In this document: in pieces, positions 1 to 7,241 of the stretch
Position numbering within the stretch: position 1 is the first letter of the stretch
Layout of the letters: the number at the start of each line of letters is the position of its first letter
Source: an uncultured Prevotella sp.
GTDB taxonomy: Bacteria; Bacteroidota; Bacteroidia; Bacteroidales; Bacteroidaceae
Direction of reading: 5' to 3'
NCBI GenBank assembly: GCA_934281565.1
Contig: CAKQXI010000081.1
Coordinates: forward strand, 1 to 10,262
Length of the DNA stretch: 10,262 nucleotides
Translations under genes and position numbers: made by a program
Notes under the pieces: model-generated
Databases searched by the model: none
Seen by the model: the letters and a program-made list of their open reading frames with translations, nothing else
What the model was told of the DNA's origin: nothing

Positions 1-171
1 GCATTGTGGATTCAGCGTATCAACGCTGCTGCTCGTCTTGAGAACATGAGTTATAGCCAGTTGATGGGAGCTCTCCACAAGGCAGGTATCGAGATTAACC
101 GTAAGGTGCTCGCTGACCTCGCTGTCAACAACCCAGAGGCTTTCAAGGCTATCGTAGACAAGGTAAAGTAA
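1..171 (+). CDS. rplT: 50S ribosomal protein L20, C-terminal part (5' end outside window)
   Basis: The first base is the first base of a codon, and 56 residues are read before TAA at 169-171. The fragment begins ALWIQRINAAAR and continues through KAGIEINRKVLADLAVNN, the highly conserved C-terminal part of L20. L20 binds 23S rRNA, is needed for early 50S assembly, and in many bacteria represses its own infC-rpmI-rplT operon; the genes upstream are outside the window, so that cannot be checked here. The reading frame ends normally and a strong terminator follows 34 bases later, so this is the last gene of its operon. Identification is by direct recognition of the conserved motif and is very secure despite the truncation by the window edge. 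Confidence 0.96.
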   Translation, partial: ALWIQRINAAARLENMSYSQLMGALHKAGIEINRKVLADLAVNNPEAFKAIVDKVK

Positions 172-204
172 ATCGTTCTCCCTTGTGGGGAAAGATTTCA
201 TGAT

Positions 205-248
205 AAAGATTGCATTGCTCGTTAATTTGAGTGATGCAATCTTTTTTT
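205..248 (+). terminator. Rho-independent terminator after rplT
   Basis: A perfect 11-bp stem pairs AAAGATTGCAT (205-215) with ATGCAATCTTT (234-244). It continues inward with six more pairs, three of them G-T (216-221 with 228-233), leaving the loop TTAATT at 222-227. Seven T residues follow at 242-248, partly shared with the base of the stem. It ends the L20 operon before the promoter of the next gene. Confidence 0.93.
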
Positions 249-269
249 GTTCAATTATTATTAATTTAT

Positions 270-300
270 TTTGTGTTTCCTATAATTTGTTGTACCTTTG
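270..300 (+). promoter_or_regulatory. Bacteroidetes-type promoter of the ABC-F operon
   Basis: TTTG at 270-273 is the -33 element, followed by a 19-bp spacer and TACCTTTG at 293-300, a full match to the Bacteroidetes -7 consensus TAnnTTTG. Transcription should start near 306-308, giving a 5' leader of roughly 38 nt before the ATG at 345. It lies directly downstream of the rplT terminator, so the operon has its own start. Only the sequence match supports it. Confidence 0.8.
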
Positions 301-344
301 TGGCACATTAAAGTTTTAATGATATCAAAGATTAAGTACAATAA

Positions 345-2327
345 ATGATTTCTGTTGAAAGATTGAAAGTGGAATTTGGCGTGAGGCCACTCTTTCATGA
401 TGTAAGTTTTGTAATCAATGATCGTGACCGTATAGCACTGGTTGGAAAAAATGGTGCAGGAAAATCGACGATGCTAAAGATATTATGTGGGTTGCAGAAA
501 CCTACAGATGGTGTCGTTGCTATACCTAACGATACCACAATAGGTTATCTTCCACAGGTGATGAAGCTGCAGGATGATACCACCGTTAAGGAAGAAACAC
601 GTAAGGCGTTCTTGCATAATACAGAGCTGAAAGCTCGCCTTGACCGTATGCAGCAAGAAATGGCGGAACGTACAGATTATGAAAGCGACGAATACGCTCT
701 GTTGGTGGATAAGTTTACTCAGGAACATGAACGCTACATGATGATGGGCGGAGAAAATTATGAGGCAGAGATTGAGCGTACTTTGACAGGTCTTGGCTTT
801 ACTCGTGAAGACTTCGAGCGTCCTACCAAGGAGTTCTCTGGTGGATGGCGTATGCGTATAGAATTGGCGAAGATATTGTTGCAAAAGCCAGATGTTCTTT
901 TGCTTGACGAGCCAACCAACCACCTTGATATAGAGAGTATCCAGTGGTTGGAACAGTTTCTTGCACAGAGTGCCAAGGCGGTAGTCCTTGTTAGTCACGA
1001 CCGTGCTTTCATCAACAATGTAACCAACCGTACCTTGGAAATAACTTGTGGTCGGGTGGAAGATTATAAGGTGAAATATGATGAGTATGTTGTACTTCGC
1101 AAAGAACGCCGTGAACAACAGCTCCGTGCTTATGAGAACCAACAAAAGGAGATAGCCGACATCAAGGATTTTATAGAGCGCTTCCGCTATAAGCCAACCA
1201 AGGCTGTGCAAGTACAGAGCCGTATCAAGCAGTTAGAAAAAATAGTTCCTATTGAAGTTGACGAGGTGGACAACAAGCAGATGCACTTGAAATTCCCTCC
1301 TTGTTTGCGTAGTGGCGATTATCCTATCATCTGCGATGAAGTACGCAAGGATTATGGTGAGCATACCGTATTCGACCATGTTACTTTAACTATCAAACGA
1401 GGCGAAAAAGTAGCTTTCGTTGGTAAGAACGGAGAGGGAAAATCAACGCTTGTGAAATGTATCATGGGCGAGATACCTTTTACTGGCACCTTGAAGATAG
1501 GTCACAATGTACAGATTGGTTATTTCGCACAAAACCAAGCACAACTCTTGGATGAGAACTTGACGATATATGATACCATCGACCGTGTGGCAACAGGAGA
1601 AATGCGACTTAAGATAAATGATTTGCTCGGAGCTTTTATGTTTGGTGGCGAGACATCGGAGAAGTATGTCAAGGTACTGAGTGGTGGAGAGCGAAGTCGC
1701 CTTGCTATGATTAAGTTGTTGCTTGAACCTGTCAATTTGTTGATACTTGATGAGCCAACTAACCACTTGGATATGCAGTCGAAAGACGTGTTGAAAGAGG
1801 CAATCAAGGCTTTCGATGGTACGGCGATCATCGTAAGCCATGATCGTGAGTTCTTGGATGGATTGGTTGATAAGGTATATGAGTTTGGCGGTGGAAAGGT
1901 ACGTGAACATCTTGGTGGTATCTATGATTATCTTCGGGCTCATAATGCGGATAGTATCAATCAAGCTCTGGGAAGTGAAGGCCTAAAAGTGAAGAACGAT
2001 GAAACTAATAGTTCTTCTACTCCAAGGCAACAAGAGAATTCTTCACTCTTAACTCAACAATCTTCACTTAAAAAGCAGAGCTATGCCGATCATAAGGAAC
2101 AACAGAAGAAAATACGCAAAGCGGAGAAAGCTGTGAAAGAATGTGAGAAAAAGATAGCTTCACTTGAAGCAAGAAAGAAAGAGATTGATAATTTGCTGAT
2201 GAAGCCAGAGAATGCTTCTAACATGGATCTTATCACAGAATATACTTCACTCATGAAAGTTCTTGATGAAGAAAATGAGAAATGGATGGTATTATCAGAA
2301 GAATTAGAGGAAGTTTCTAAAGAGTAA
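345..2327 (+). CDS. ABC-F family ATPase (ribosome-associated, Uup/EttA-like)
   Basis: This is a 660-residue protein with two ABC ATPase domains in tandem and no membrane segment, the layout of the ABC-F family, whose members act on the ribosome and not in transport. Domain 1 has Walker A GKNGAGKST (34-42), signature FSGGW (164-168), Walker B LLLDEP (185-190) and the H-loop SHD (217-219). Domain 2 has GKNGEGKST (360-368), LSGGE (445-449), LLILDEP (465-471) and SHD (498-500). Both catalytic glutamates (189, 470) are present, so it should hydrolyse ATP. The charged linker at about 240-310 is the family's P-site tRNA interaction motif. A Ser/Gln-rich stretch (about 545-580) leads to a Lys/Glu-rich predicted coiled coil (about 582-655), as in Uup-type proteins. 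It follows rplT but has its own promoter. Exact subfamily is not settled. Its context is housekeeping, which argues against a dedicated antibiotic-resistance ABC-F. Confidence 0.94.
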   Translation: MISVERLKVEFGVRPLFHDVSFVINDRDRIALVGKNGAGKSTMLKILCGLQKPTDGVVAIPNDTTIGYLPQVMKLQDDTTVKEETRKAFLHNTELKARLDRMQQEMAERTDYESDEYALLVDKFTQEHERYMMMGGENYEAEIERTLTGLGFTREDFERPTKEFSGGWRMRIELAKILLQKPDVLLLDEPTNHLDIESIQWLEQFLAQSAKAVVLVSHDRAFINNVTNRTLEITCGRVEDYKVKYDEYVVLRKERREQQLRAYENQQKEIADIKDFIERFRYKPTKAVQVQSRIKQLEKIVPIEVDEVDNKQMHLKFPPCLRSGDYPIICDEVRKDYGEHTVFDHVTLTIKRGEKVAFVGKNGEGKSTLVKCIMGEIPFTGTLKIGHNVQIGYFAQNQAQLLDENLTIYDTIDRVATGEMRLKINDLLGAFMFGGETSEKYVKVLSGGERSRLAMIKLLLEPVNLLILDEPTNHLDMQSKDVLKEAIKAFDGTAIIVSHDREFLDGLVDKVYEFGGGKVREHLGGIYDYLRAHNADSINQALGSEGLKVKNDETNSSSTPRQQENSSLLTQQSSLKKQSYADHKEQQKKIRKAEKAVKECEKKIASLEARKKEIDNLLMKPENASNMDLITEYTSLMKVLDEENEKWMVLSEELEEVSKE

Positions 2328-2400
2328 TTAGAAATGGAATTATTGACTTTTGTTTTTACCGTATAAAAAATATATATTATTAATAAAAATAGAATTGAAA

Positions 2401-4434
2401 ATGAAAATGAAGTTTATCCTTCCGATGATGATGATTGCAGCAATGCCAATGGGCGCAAATGCACAAAATCAATCGGGTCTTGTTATGGAGAACCTGAACA
2501 AGACAGTTAAACCTGCAGATGACTTCTATCAGTTTGCTACAGGTGGATGGCAGAAGAATCATCCACTGCCAGCAGCTTACAGTCGTTATGGTAGCTTTGA
2601 CCAGTTGCAGGAAGACAACAACAAGCGAATTAATACCATTCTTAGTGAGTTGTTGAAGAAATCGTATAAGCAAGGTACTATCGAACAGAAACTTTCCGAT
2701 TTCTATAAACAAGCTCTTGATGTAGAGAGCCGTAACAAGGCTGGTATCTCACCTGTAACTCCTGTTCTGGCAGAGATTTCCGCAGCTAAGACCAAGGCTG
2801 ATCTCCAGAAGATACAGCTCAAATATGCAGCCCAAGGATATGGTGTTTCTTTCGGTGGTGGCTTCAGCGCCGACGAAAAGAATGTAACCATGAATATCTT
2901 TAATATCTACCAAGGTGGTTTAACACTTGGACAGAAAGACTATTATGTAAACAATGACGAGGCAACCGTTGCCATTCGTGAGGCTTATAAGAAGTATATT
3001 CAGAAAATGTTCCAGCTCTATGGTTTCTCTGCAGAGGAGGCAACCAAGAAAGAGCAGGCTATCTTCTTGCACGAGACTATGCTTGCACTTGTTTCCAAGA
3101 GCATGACAGAGCTTCGTGATCCACAAGCTAACTATAATAAAATGTCGCTCAAGGAGTTCCAGCAGAACTATCCTAACATTCCTTTGGAAGCCATGTGCAA
3201 TGCAGAGGGTATCAAGAGCGAGTATATAAAGGAAATGATCGTGGGTCAGCCATCGTTCATGGCAGGACTTGATAAGATTACTGCAGCCGAGGATGCCTAT
3301 ACTTTGAAAGCATTGATGGAGTGGGATGTTATCCAAAACTCTTGTGCTTATTTGACTGATGAAATTCGTGAGGCTAACTTTGATTTCTTTGGCAAGACCA
3401 TGAGTGGTCGCAAGGAAGACTATCCTCTTTGGAAACGTGCAACCAACCAAGTTGAGGCCCAGATGGGAGAGGCTCTTGGTCGTATGTATGCTAAGCGTTA
3501 CTTCCCTGAGTCTTCCAAGAAGATGATGGAGCAGTTGGTTAAAAATCTCCAGATTAGTCTTGGCGAGCGTATTGATGCTCAGACATGGATGAGTGATACC
3601 ACTAAGGCTGCTGCTCATAAGAAACTTGATAAGTTCTATGTGAAGATTGGTTATCCTAACAAATGGACTGACTATTCTAACTTGACCATTGACCCAAAGA
3701 AAAGTTTCTATGAGAACGTGATGGCTTGCCGTAAGTTTGCACATGACAAGTCTATCAACGAGAAAGCTGGTAAGCCTGTAAACCGTGACGAATGGTATAT
3801 GACCCCTCAGACCGTGAATGCTTACTACAACCCAACTACCAACGAAATTTGTTTCCCTGCTGGTATCTTGCAGTATCCATTCTTCGATCCAAAGGCAGAC
3901 GAGGCATTCAACTATGGTGCCATTGGCGTGGTGATTGGTCATGAGATGACACATGGATTTGATGACCAAGGTCGTCAATATGATGCTGATGGCAACATGA
4001 AAGATTGGTGGACTGCCAATGATGCCAAAGGCTTTGAGAAACGTGCCGACCTCTATGCCGACTTCTTTAGTAACATCAAGGTATTGCCAGACTTGAATGC
4101 CAATGGTCGTTTCACATTGGGTGAGAACTTGGCAGACCACGGAGGTTTGATGGTAGCTTTCAATGCCTTGAAGAATGCTACTGCCAAGAAATCATTGAAA
4201 GACAAGGACGGCTTCACGCCAGCACAGCGTTTCTTCTTGGCATACGCTGGTGTATGGGGACAGAATATCACAGAGAAAGAAATCCGCAACCGAGTAAAGC
4301 GTGACCCTCATGCCCTTGGCAAGTGGCGTGTAAACGGTGCACTTCCTCATATTGATGCCTGGTATGATGCGTTTGGCGTAAGGCAAGGTGACAAGATGTT
4401 CATTCCAAAGAGTGAGCGTTTGGAGTTGTGGTAA
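2401..4434 (+). CDS. pepO: M13 family zinc metallopeptidase, exported (PepO/neprilysin-like)
   Basis: The ATG at 2401 gives 677 residues, normal for M13 enzymes. An in-frame TTG at 2350 would add 17 residues in front of the signal peptide and is less likely; A-rich sequence precedes 2401. Residues 1-21 form a signal peptide with cleavage after ANA (19-21), leaving Gln22, so the enzyme should be periplasmic or surface-exposed. The zinc site is complete: HEMTH (H514, E515, H518), and E575 with D579 in GENLADHGG. NAYYNP (473-478), H637 and R643 match the substrate-binding and transition-state residues of neprilysin, and the chain ends in the usual Trp. M13 enzymes cut short oligopeptides, and the Porphyromonas gingivalis homologue is called PepO. 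It lies 73 bp after the ABC-F gene with no terminator between, and 18 bp before metA. No sign of damage. Confidence 0.95.
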   Translation: MKMKFILPMMMIAAMPMGANAQNQSGLVMENLNKTVKPADDFYQFATGGWQKNHPLPAAYSRYGSFDQLQEDNNKRINTILSELLKKSYKQGTIEQKLSDFYKQALDVESRNKAGISPVTPVLAEISAAKTKADLQKIQLKYAAQGYGVSFGGGFSADEKNVTMNIFNIYQGGLTLGQKDYYVNNDEATVAIREAYKKYIQKMFQLYGFSAEEATKKEQAIFLHETMLALVSKSMTELRDPQANYNKMSLKEFQQNYPNIPLEAMCNAEGIKSEYIKEMIVGQPSFMAGLDKITAAEDAYTLKALMEWDVIQNSCAYLTDEIREANFDFFGKTMSGRKEDYPLWKRATNQVEAQMGEALGRMYAKRYFPESSKKMMEQLVKNLQISLGERIDAQTWMSDTTKAAAHKKLDKFYVKIGYPNKWTDYSNLTIDPKKSFYENVMACRKFAHDKSINEKAGKPVNRDEWYMTPQTVNAYYNPTTNEICFPAGILQYPFFDPKADEAFNYGAIGVVIGHEMTHGFDDQGRQYDADGNMKDWWTANDAKGFEKRADLYADFFSNIKVLPDLNANGRFTLGENLADHGGLMVAFNALKNATAKKSLKDKDGFTPAQRFFLAYAGVWGQNITEKEIRNRVKRDPHALGKWRVNGALPHIDAWYDAFGVRQGDKMFIPKSERLELW

Positions 4435-4452
4435 AGAGAAAGGATTGATATA

Positions 4453-5370
4453 ATGCCATTAAGATTACCAGATAAATTACCAGCTATAGAGCTATTGAAG
4501 CATGAGAACATTTTTGTAATGGACGAGAGTAGGGCGCATAGTCAGGAAATCCGTCCGTTGAAAATTGTTATACTCAACTTGATGCCTCTGAAGATAACTA
4601 CTGAAACTGACTTGGTGCGTTTGTTGTCAAACACTCCATTGCAATTAGAGGTGTATTTCATGAAATTGAAAAGTCACACTCCTAAGAATACGCCAATAGA
4701 ACACATGATGATGTTCTATAAGGATTTTGCCGAACTATCCAAGCAGAAGTTTGATGGTATGATAGTGACAGGTGCTCCTATAGAGACGATTGATTATGAG
4801 AATGTGGAATACTGGCCCGAGATTATGCAAATCTTCGATTGGGCCAGGACCCACGTTACTTCTACACTCTATATCTGTTGGGGTGCCCAAGCAGGGTTGT
4901 ATCATTTCTATGGTGTGCCTAAGTATCCTTTGGACAAAAAGATGTTTGGTATCTTCAAGCAGAAGCCTTTGGGTCCATCGTTGCCAATCTTCCGTGGCTT
5001 TGATGATTTGTTCTGTATGCCACATAGTCGGCATACAGAGGTACGCCGTGAGGATATAGAGAAAGTACCGGGATTGGATATTATTGCCGAGTCGGCAGAT
5101 AGTGGTGTCAGCATTGTGATGGCTCGTGGTGGTCGAGAGTTCTTTGTGACAGGACATCTTGAGTATGCACCAAACACACTCGACAAGGAGTATAAGCGAG
5201 ATATGGGTAAGCGTGACGATGTAGATTTGCCCAAGAACTATTATTATAATGATGACCCCAAGGAGGAACCGATGGTGACATGGCGTGCCCATGCCAACTT
5301 GTTTTATAGCAACTGGATTAACTATTATGTTTATCAAGAAACTCCTTATAATATTGATGACATTAAGTAA
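4453..5370 (+). CDS. metA: MetA, homoserine O-acyltransferase (predicted acetyl-CoA-dependent)
   Basis: A 305-residue cytosolic enzyme that acylates the hydroxyl of L-homoserine, the first committed step of methionine synthesis. It aligns along its length with E. coli MetA (MPxRxPDxLPA start, QEIRPLK, LNLMP, NYYVYQ-TPY near the end). The catalytic residues fall at the E. coli positions: Cys142 in YICWGAQAG, His235 and Glu237 in VTGHLEY, and Lys47. Residue 111 is Glu (GAPIETIDY), where E. coli has Gly. In Bacillus cereus MetA this residue was shown to set acyl-CoA choice, Glu for acetyl and Gly for succinyl. The product is therefore predicted to be O-acetylhomoserine. AAAGGA at 4439-4444 sits 8 bases before the ATG as a fair ribosome binding site. 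It is 18 bp after pepO and 11 bp before the U32 gene. No SAM riboswitch is seen directly upstream. Confidence 0.96.
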   Translation: MPLRLPDKLPAIELLKHENIFVMDESRAHSQEIRPLKIVILNLMPLKITTETDLVRLLSNTPLQLEVYFMKLKSHTPKNTPIEHMMMFYKDFAELSKQKFDGMIVTGAPIETIDYENVEYWPEIMQIFDWARTHVTSTLYICWGAQAGLYHFYGVPKYPLDKKMFGIFKQKPLGPSLPIFRGFDDLFCMPHSRHTEVRREDIEKVPGLDIIAESADSGVSIVMARGGREFFVTGHLEYAPNTLDKEYKRDMGKRDDVDLPKNYYYNDDPKEEPMVTWRAHANLFYSNWINYYVYQETPYNIDDIK

Positions 5371-5381
5371 GTAAAGAGCGA

Positions 5382-7232
5382 ATGAGAACATTGGAACTTT
5401 TGGCACCTGCCAAGAACTTGGAATGTGGTATCGCAGCTATTGACCATGGTGCTGATGCCGTGTATATCGGCGCACCTCGTTTTGGTGCTCGTGCTGCTGC
5501 GAGTAATTCCTTGGATGATATTCGGCAGCTTTGCGACTATGCCCATCAGTTTGGTGCTAAGGTACACGTTACCGTCAATACCATTATCTATGATTCTGAA
5601 TTGGAGGATACCATTCAGATGATACATGGATTACAAGAAGTAGGTGTGGATGCCTTGTTGTTGCAAGACATGGGAGTGATGGATGCGGTAAAATCATTTT
5701 GGAAAAAGGAACTTCATTCCAGCACCCAATGTGATACTCGGACAGCAGAGAAGGTGAAATGGCTGCAATCCCTTGGTTTCAATCGTGCTGTCTTGGCGCG
5801 TGAGTTATCAGTCCAAGAGATAGCAGACATTCATGAAGCCGTTCCAGATATGGATTTGGAAGTCTTTGTCCATGGTGCGCTTTGTGTAAGCTATTCGGGT
5901 GTATGCTACGCTTCCCAGCATTGTTTCCAACGTTCAGCCAATCGTGGTGAGTGTGCCCAGTTCTGTCGCTTGAAGTTTGACTTGAAAGATGACAATGGTC
6001 GTGAGATAGAGCATCAGCGTCATCTTTTGTCATTGAAAGATATGTGCCAGATAGATAATCTGGGTAAATTGGCACAGGCTGGTGCTTGTTCGTTCAAGAT
6101 AGAGGGGCGTTTGAAAGATGTAAGCTATGTAAAGAACGTGGTGTCAGCTTACAGTCAGCGTTTGGATGAGATAGTCGCTCGCTATCCCAAGGTATATCGT
6201 CGTGCTTCCCAAGGGGTAGTGGATTACCATTTTGAGCCAAGTTTGAAAAAGACATTCAACCGTGGATTTACTACTTATTTCTTCAATGGTCGCCAGCCAG
6301 ACATTGCCAGCTTTGACACCCCCAAGGCGATTGGTGAGTATGTGGGCAAGGTGAAGGAGATAAGGGGAAATAGCTTTAATGTGGCAGGTACGGCAAGTTT
6401 CGCCAATGGTGATGGCTTATGTTTTATCAATGATGAGCATGAGTTGGAAGGCTTTCGTGTGAACCGTGCCGAGGGCAATCGCCTCTTTCCGCTCAAGATG
6501 CCACAACATTTGCGCCCTGGGTTGGGGTTGTATCGTAACAATGATGTAGCTTTTGAAAAAATTCTGGCTGGTAAGACGGCAGAGCGGAAGCTACCTATCG
6601 AGATAGTCTTTCGTCCTGTGAAAGATGGTTTCGAAATACTTTCAGGCGAAACAAAGGCATTTGTGAAGTTCGAGCACCAAGAAGCCAAGAAACCACAGGA
6701 AGAAAATATCATCCGACAGTTGGGCAAGTTGGGAAATACACCATTCATTTGTTCACGGGTAATCATAGAAGATGGTGGTGGCAATTACTTTGTGCCAAGT
6801 AGTTTGTTGGGTGAGTTACGCCGACTTTTGGTAGAGAAAATGCAAGCAAGGCAAGTTTGTTTAGATAAGGAAACGCCCGTTGCTTCCCACAGTGAGCAAG
6901 AGAGTTTAGAAGTTCAGGCATGGCAACCATCATACGCAAGATTTCCATACCTATATAATATATCAAACAAGCGTGCTGCTGCATTTTATGAGCATCATGG
7001 CATGGTGCATCCAGCTCCCGCTTTTGAGTTAGGCTTTTCTTCACAGGGCAATATAGAGCCACTCATCATGCAGTGTCGCCATTGTATCCGCTATTCACTC
7101 GGCTTTTGTGTGAAGCGAGGAGGAAAGAGACCTAATTGGAAAGAACCATTGCACCTTGAACTTCCAGATGGCAGAAGTTTCCGTCTGGAGTTTTCTTGCA
7201 AGGAATGTCAAATGAATATCTACGCAGAATAA
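5382..7232 (+). CDS. U32 family protein, RlhA-like (probable RNA hydroxylase, annotated as peptidase)
   Basis: A 616-residue cytosolic protein with no signal peptide. It starts RTLELLAPAKN and keeps DAVYIGAPRFGARA (26-39), both typical of U32. The U32 signature is present at about 160-178 (EVFVHGALC, C168; SGVC, C175), with further cysteines C181, C191 and C195 in the CAQFCR region. A middle segment (about 380-490, from LGLYRNND through PSSLLGELRRLL) resembles the DUF3656 domain of E. coli RlhA (YdcP). RlhA hydroxylates C2501 of 23S rRNA, and the related TrhP hydroxylates U34 of some tRNAs, so I infer an RNA modification role; 'peptidase' or 'collagenase' labels are historical. The C-terminus adds a cysteine cluster, CRHC (565-568), C576 and CKEC (606-609), that could bind metal. 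It lies 11 bp after metA and 9 bp before the next gene. Target RNA is unknown. Confidence 0.9.
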   Translation: MRTLELLAPAKNLECGIAAIDHGADAVYIGAPRFGARAAASNSLDDIRQLCDYAHQFGAKVHVTVNTIIYDSELEDTIQMIHGLQEVGVDALLLQDMGVMDAVKSFWKKELHSSTQCDTRTAEKVKWLQSLGFNRAVLARELSVQEIADIHEAVPDMDLEVFVHGALCVSYSGVCYASQHCFQRSANRGECAQFCRLKFDLKDDNGREIEHQRHLLSLKDMCQIDNLGKLAQAGACSFKIEGRLKDVSYVKNVVSAYSQRLDEIVARYPKVYRRASQGVVDYHFEPSLKKTFNRGFTTYFFNGRQPDIASFDTPKAIGEYVGKVKEIRGNSFNVAGTASFANGDGLCFINDEHELEGFRVNRAEGNRLFPLKMPQHLRPGLGLYRNNDVAFEKILAGKTAERKLPIEIVFRPVKDGFEILSGETKAFVKFEHQEAKKPQEENIIRQLGKLGNTPFICSRVIIEDGGGNYFVPSSLLGELRRLLVEKMQARQVCLDKETPVASHSEQESLEVQAWQPSYARFPYLYNISNKRAAAFYEHHGMVHPAPAFELGFSSQGNIEPLIMQCRHCIRYSLGFCVKRGGKRPNWKEPLHLELPDGRSFRLEFSCKECQMNIYAE

Positions 7233-7241
7233 TCAACGAAT

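Noticed and set aside
172..344. A Bacteroidales-1 type RNA, which is often found downstream of the L20 gene
   Set aside because: That motif is described with its own promoter and terminator. Here the only terminator (205-248) precedes the only promoter (270-300), and just about 38 nt separate the predicted start from the ABC-F ATG, which leaves no room for it.
345..2327. An antibiotic resistance ABC-F protein
   Set aside because: The Uup-like C-terminal coiled coil, the position next to rplT and the housekeeping operon fit a core ribosome-associated ABC-F. Nothing in the sequence points to acquisition or drug-specific function.
2350..2400. An upstream TTG start at 2350 for the M13 peptidase
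   Set aside because: It would put 17 Lys/Ile-rich residues in front of a normal signal peptide. The ATG at 2401 begins a typical signal peptide with a proper cleavage site.
2328..2400. A separate promoter for pepO
   Set aside because: TTTG at 2349-2352 is followed after 18 bp only by TATATATT, a poor match to TAnnTTTG. The region is AT-rich, so such partial matches are expected.
2920..4140. A 406-codon open frame on the minus strand inside the peptidase gene
   Set aside because: The plus strand encodes a complete M13 enzyme with all catalytic residues. The minus frame has no recognisable domain and reflects codon bias, as do the other long minus-strand frames at 483-1211, 7842-8732 and 6275-6784.
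5382..7232. A secreted collagenase, the older reading of the U32 family
   Set aside because: There is no signal peptide, and characterised relatives with the same middle domain act on RNA inside the cell.
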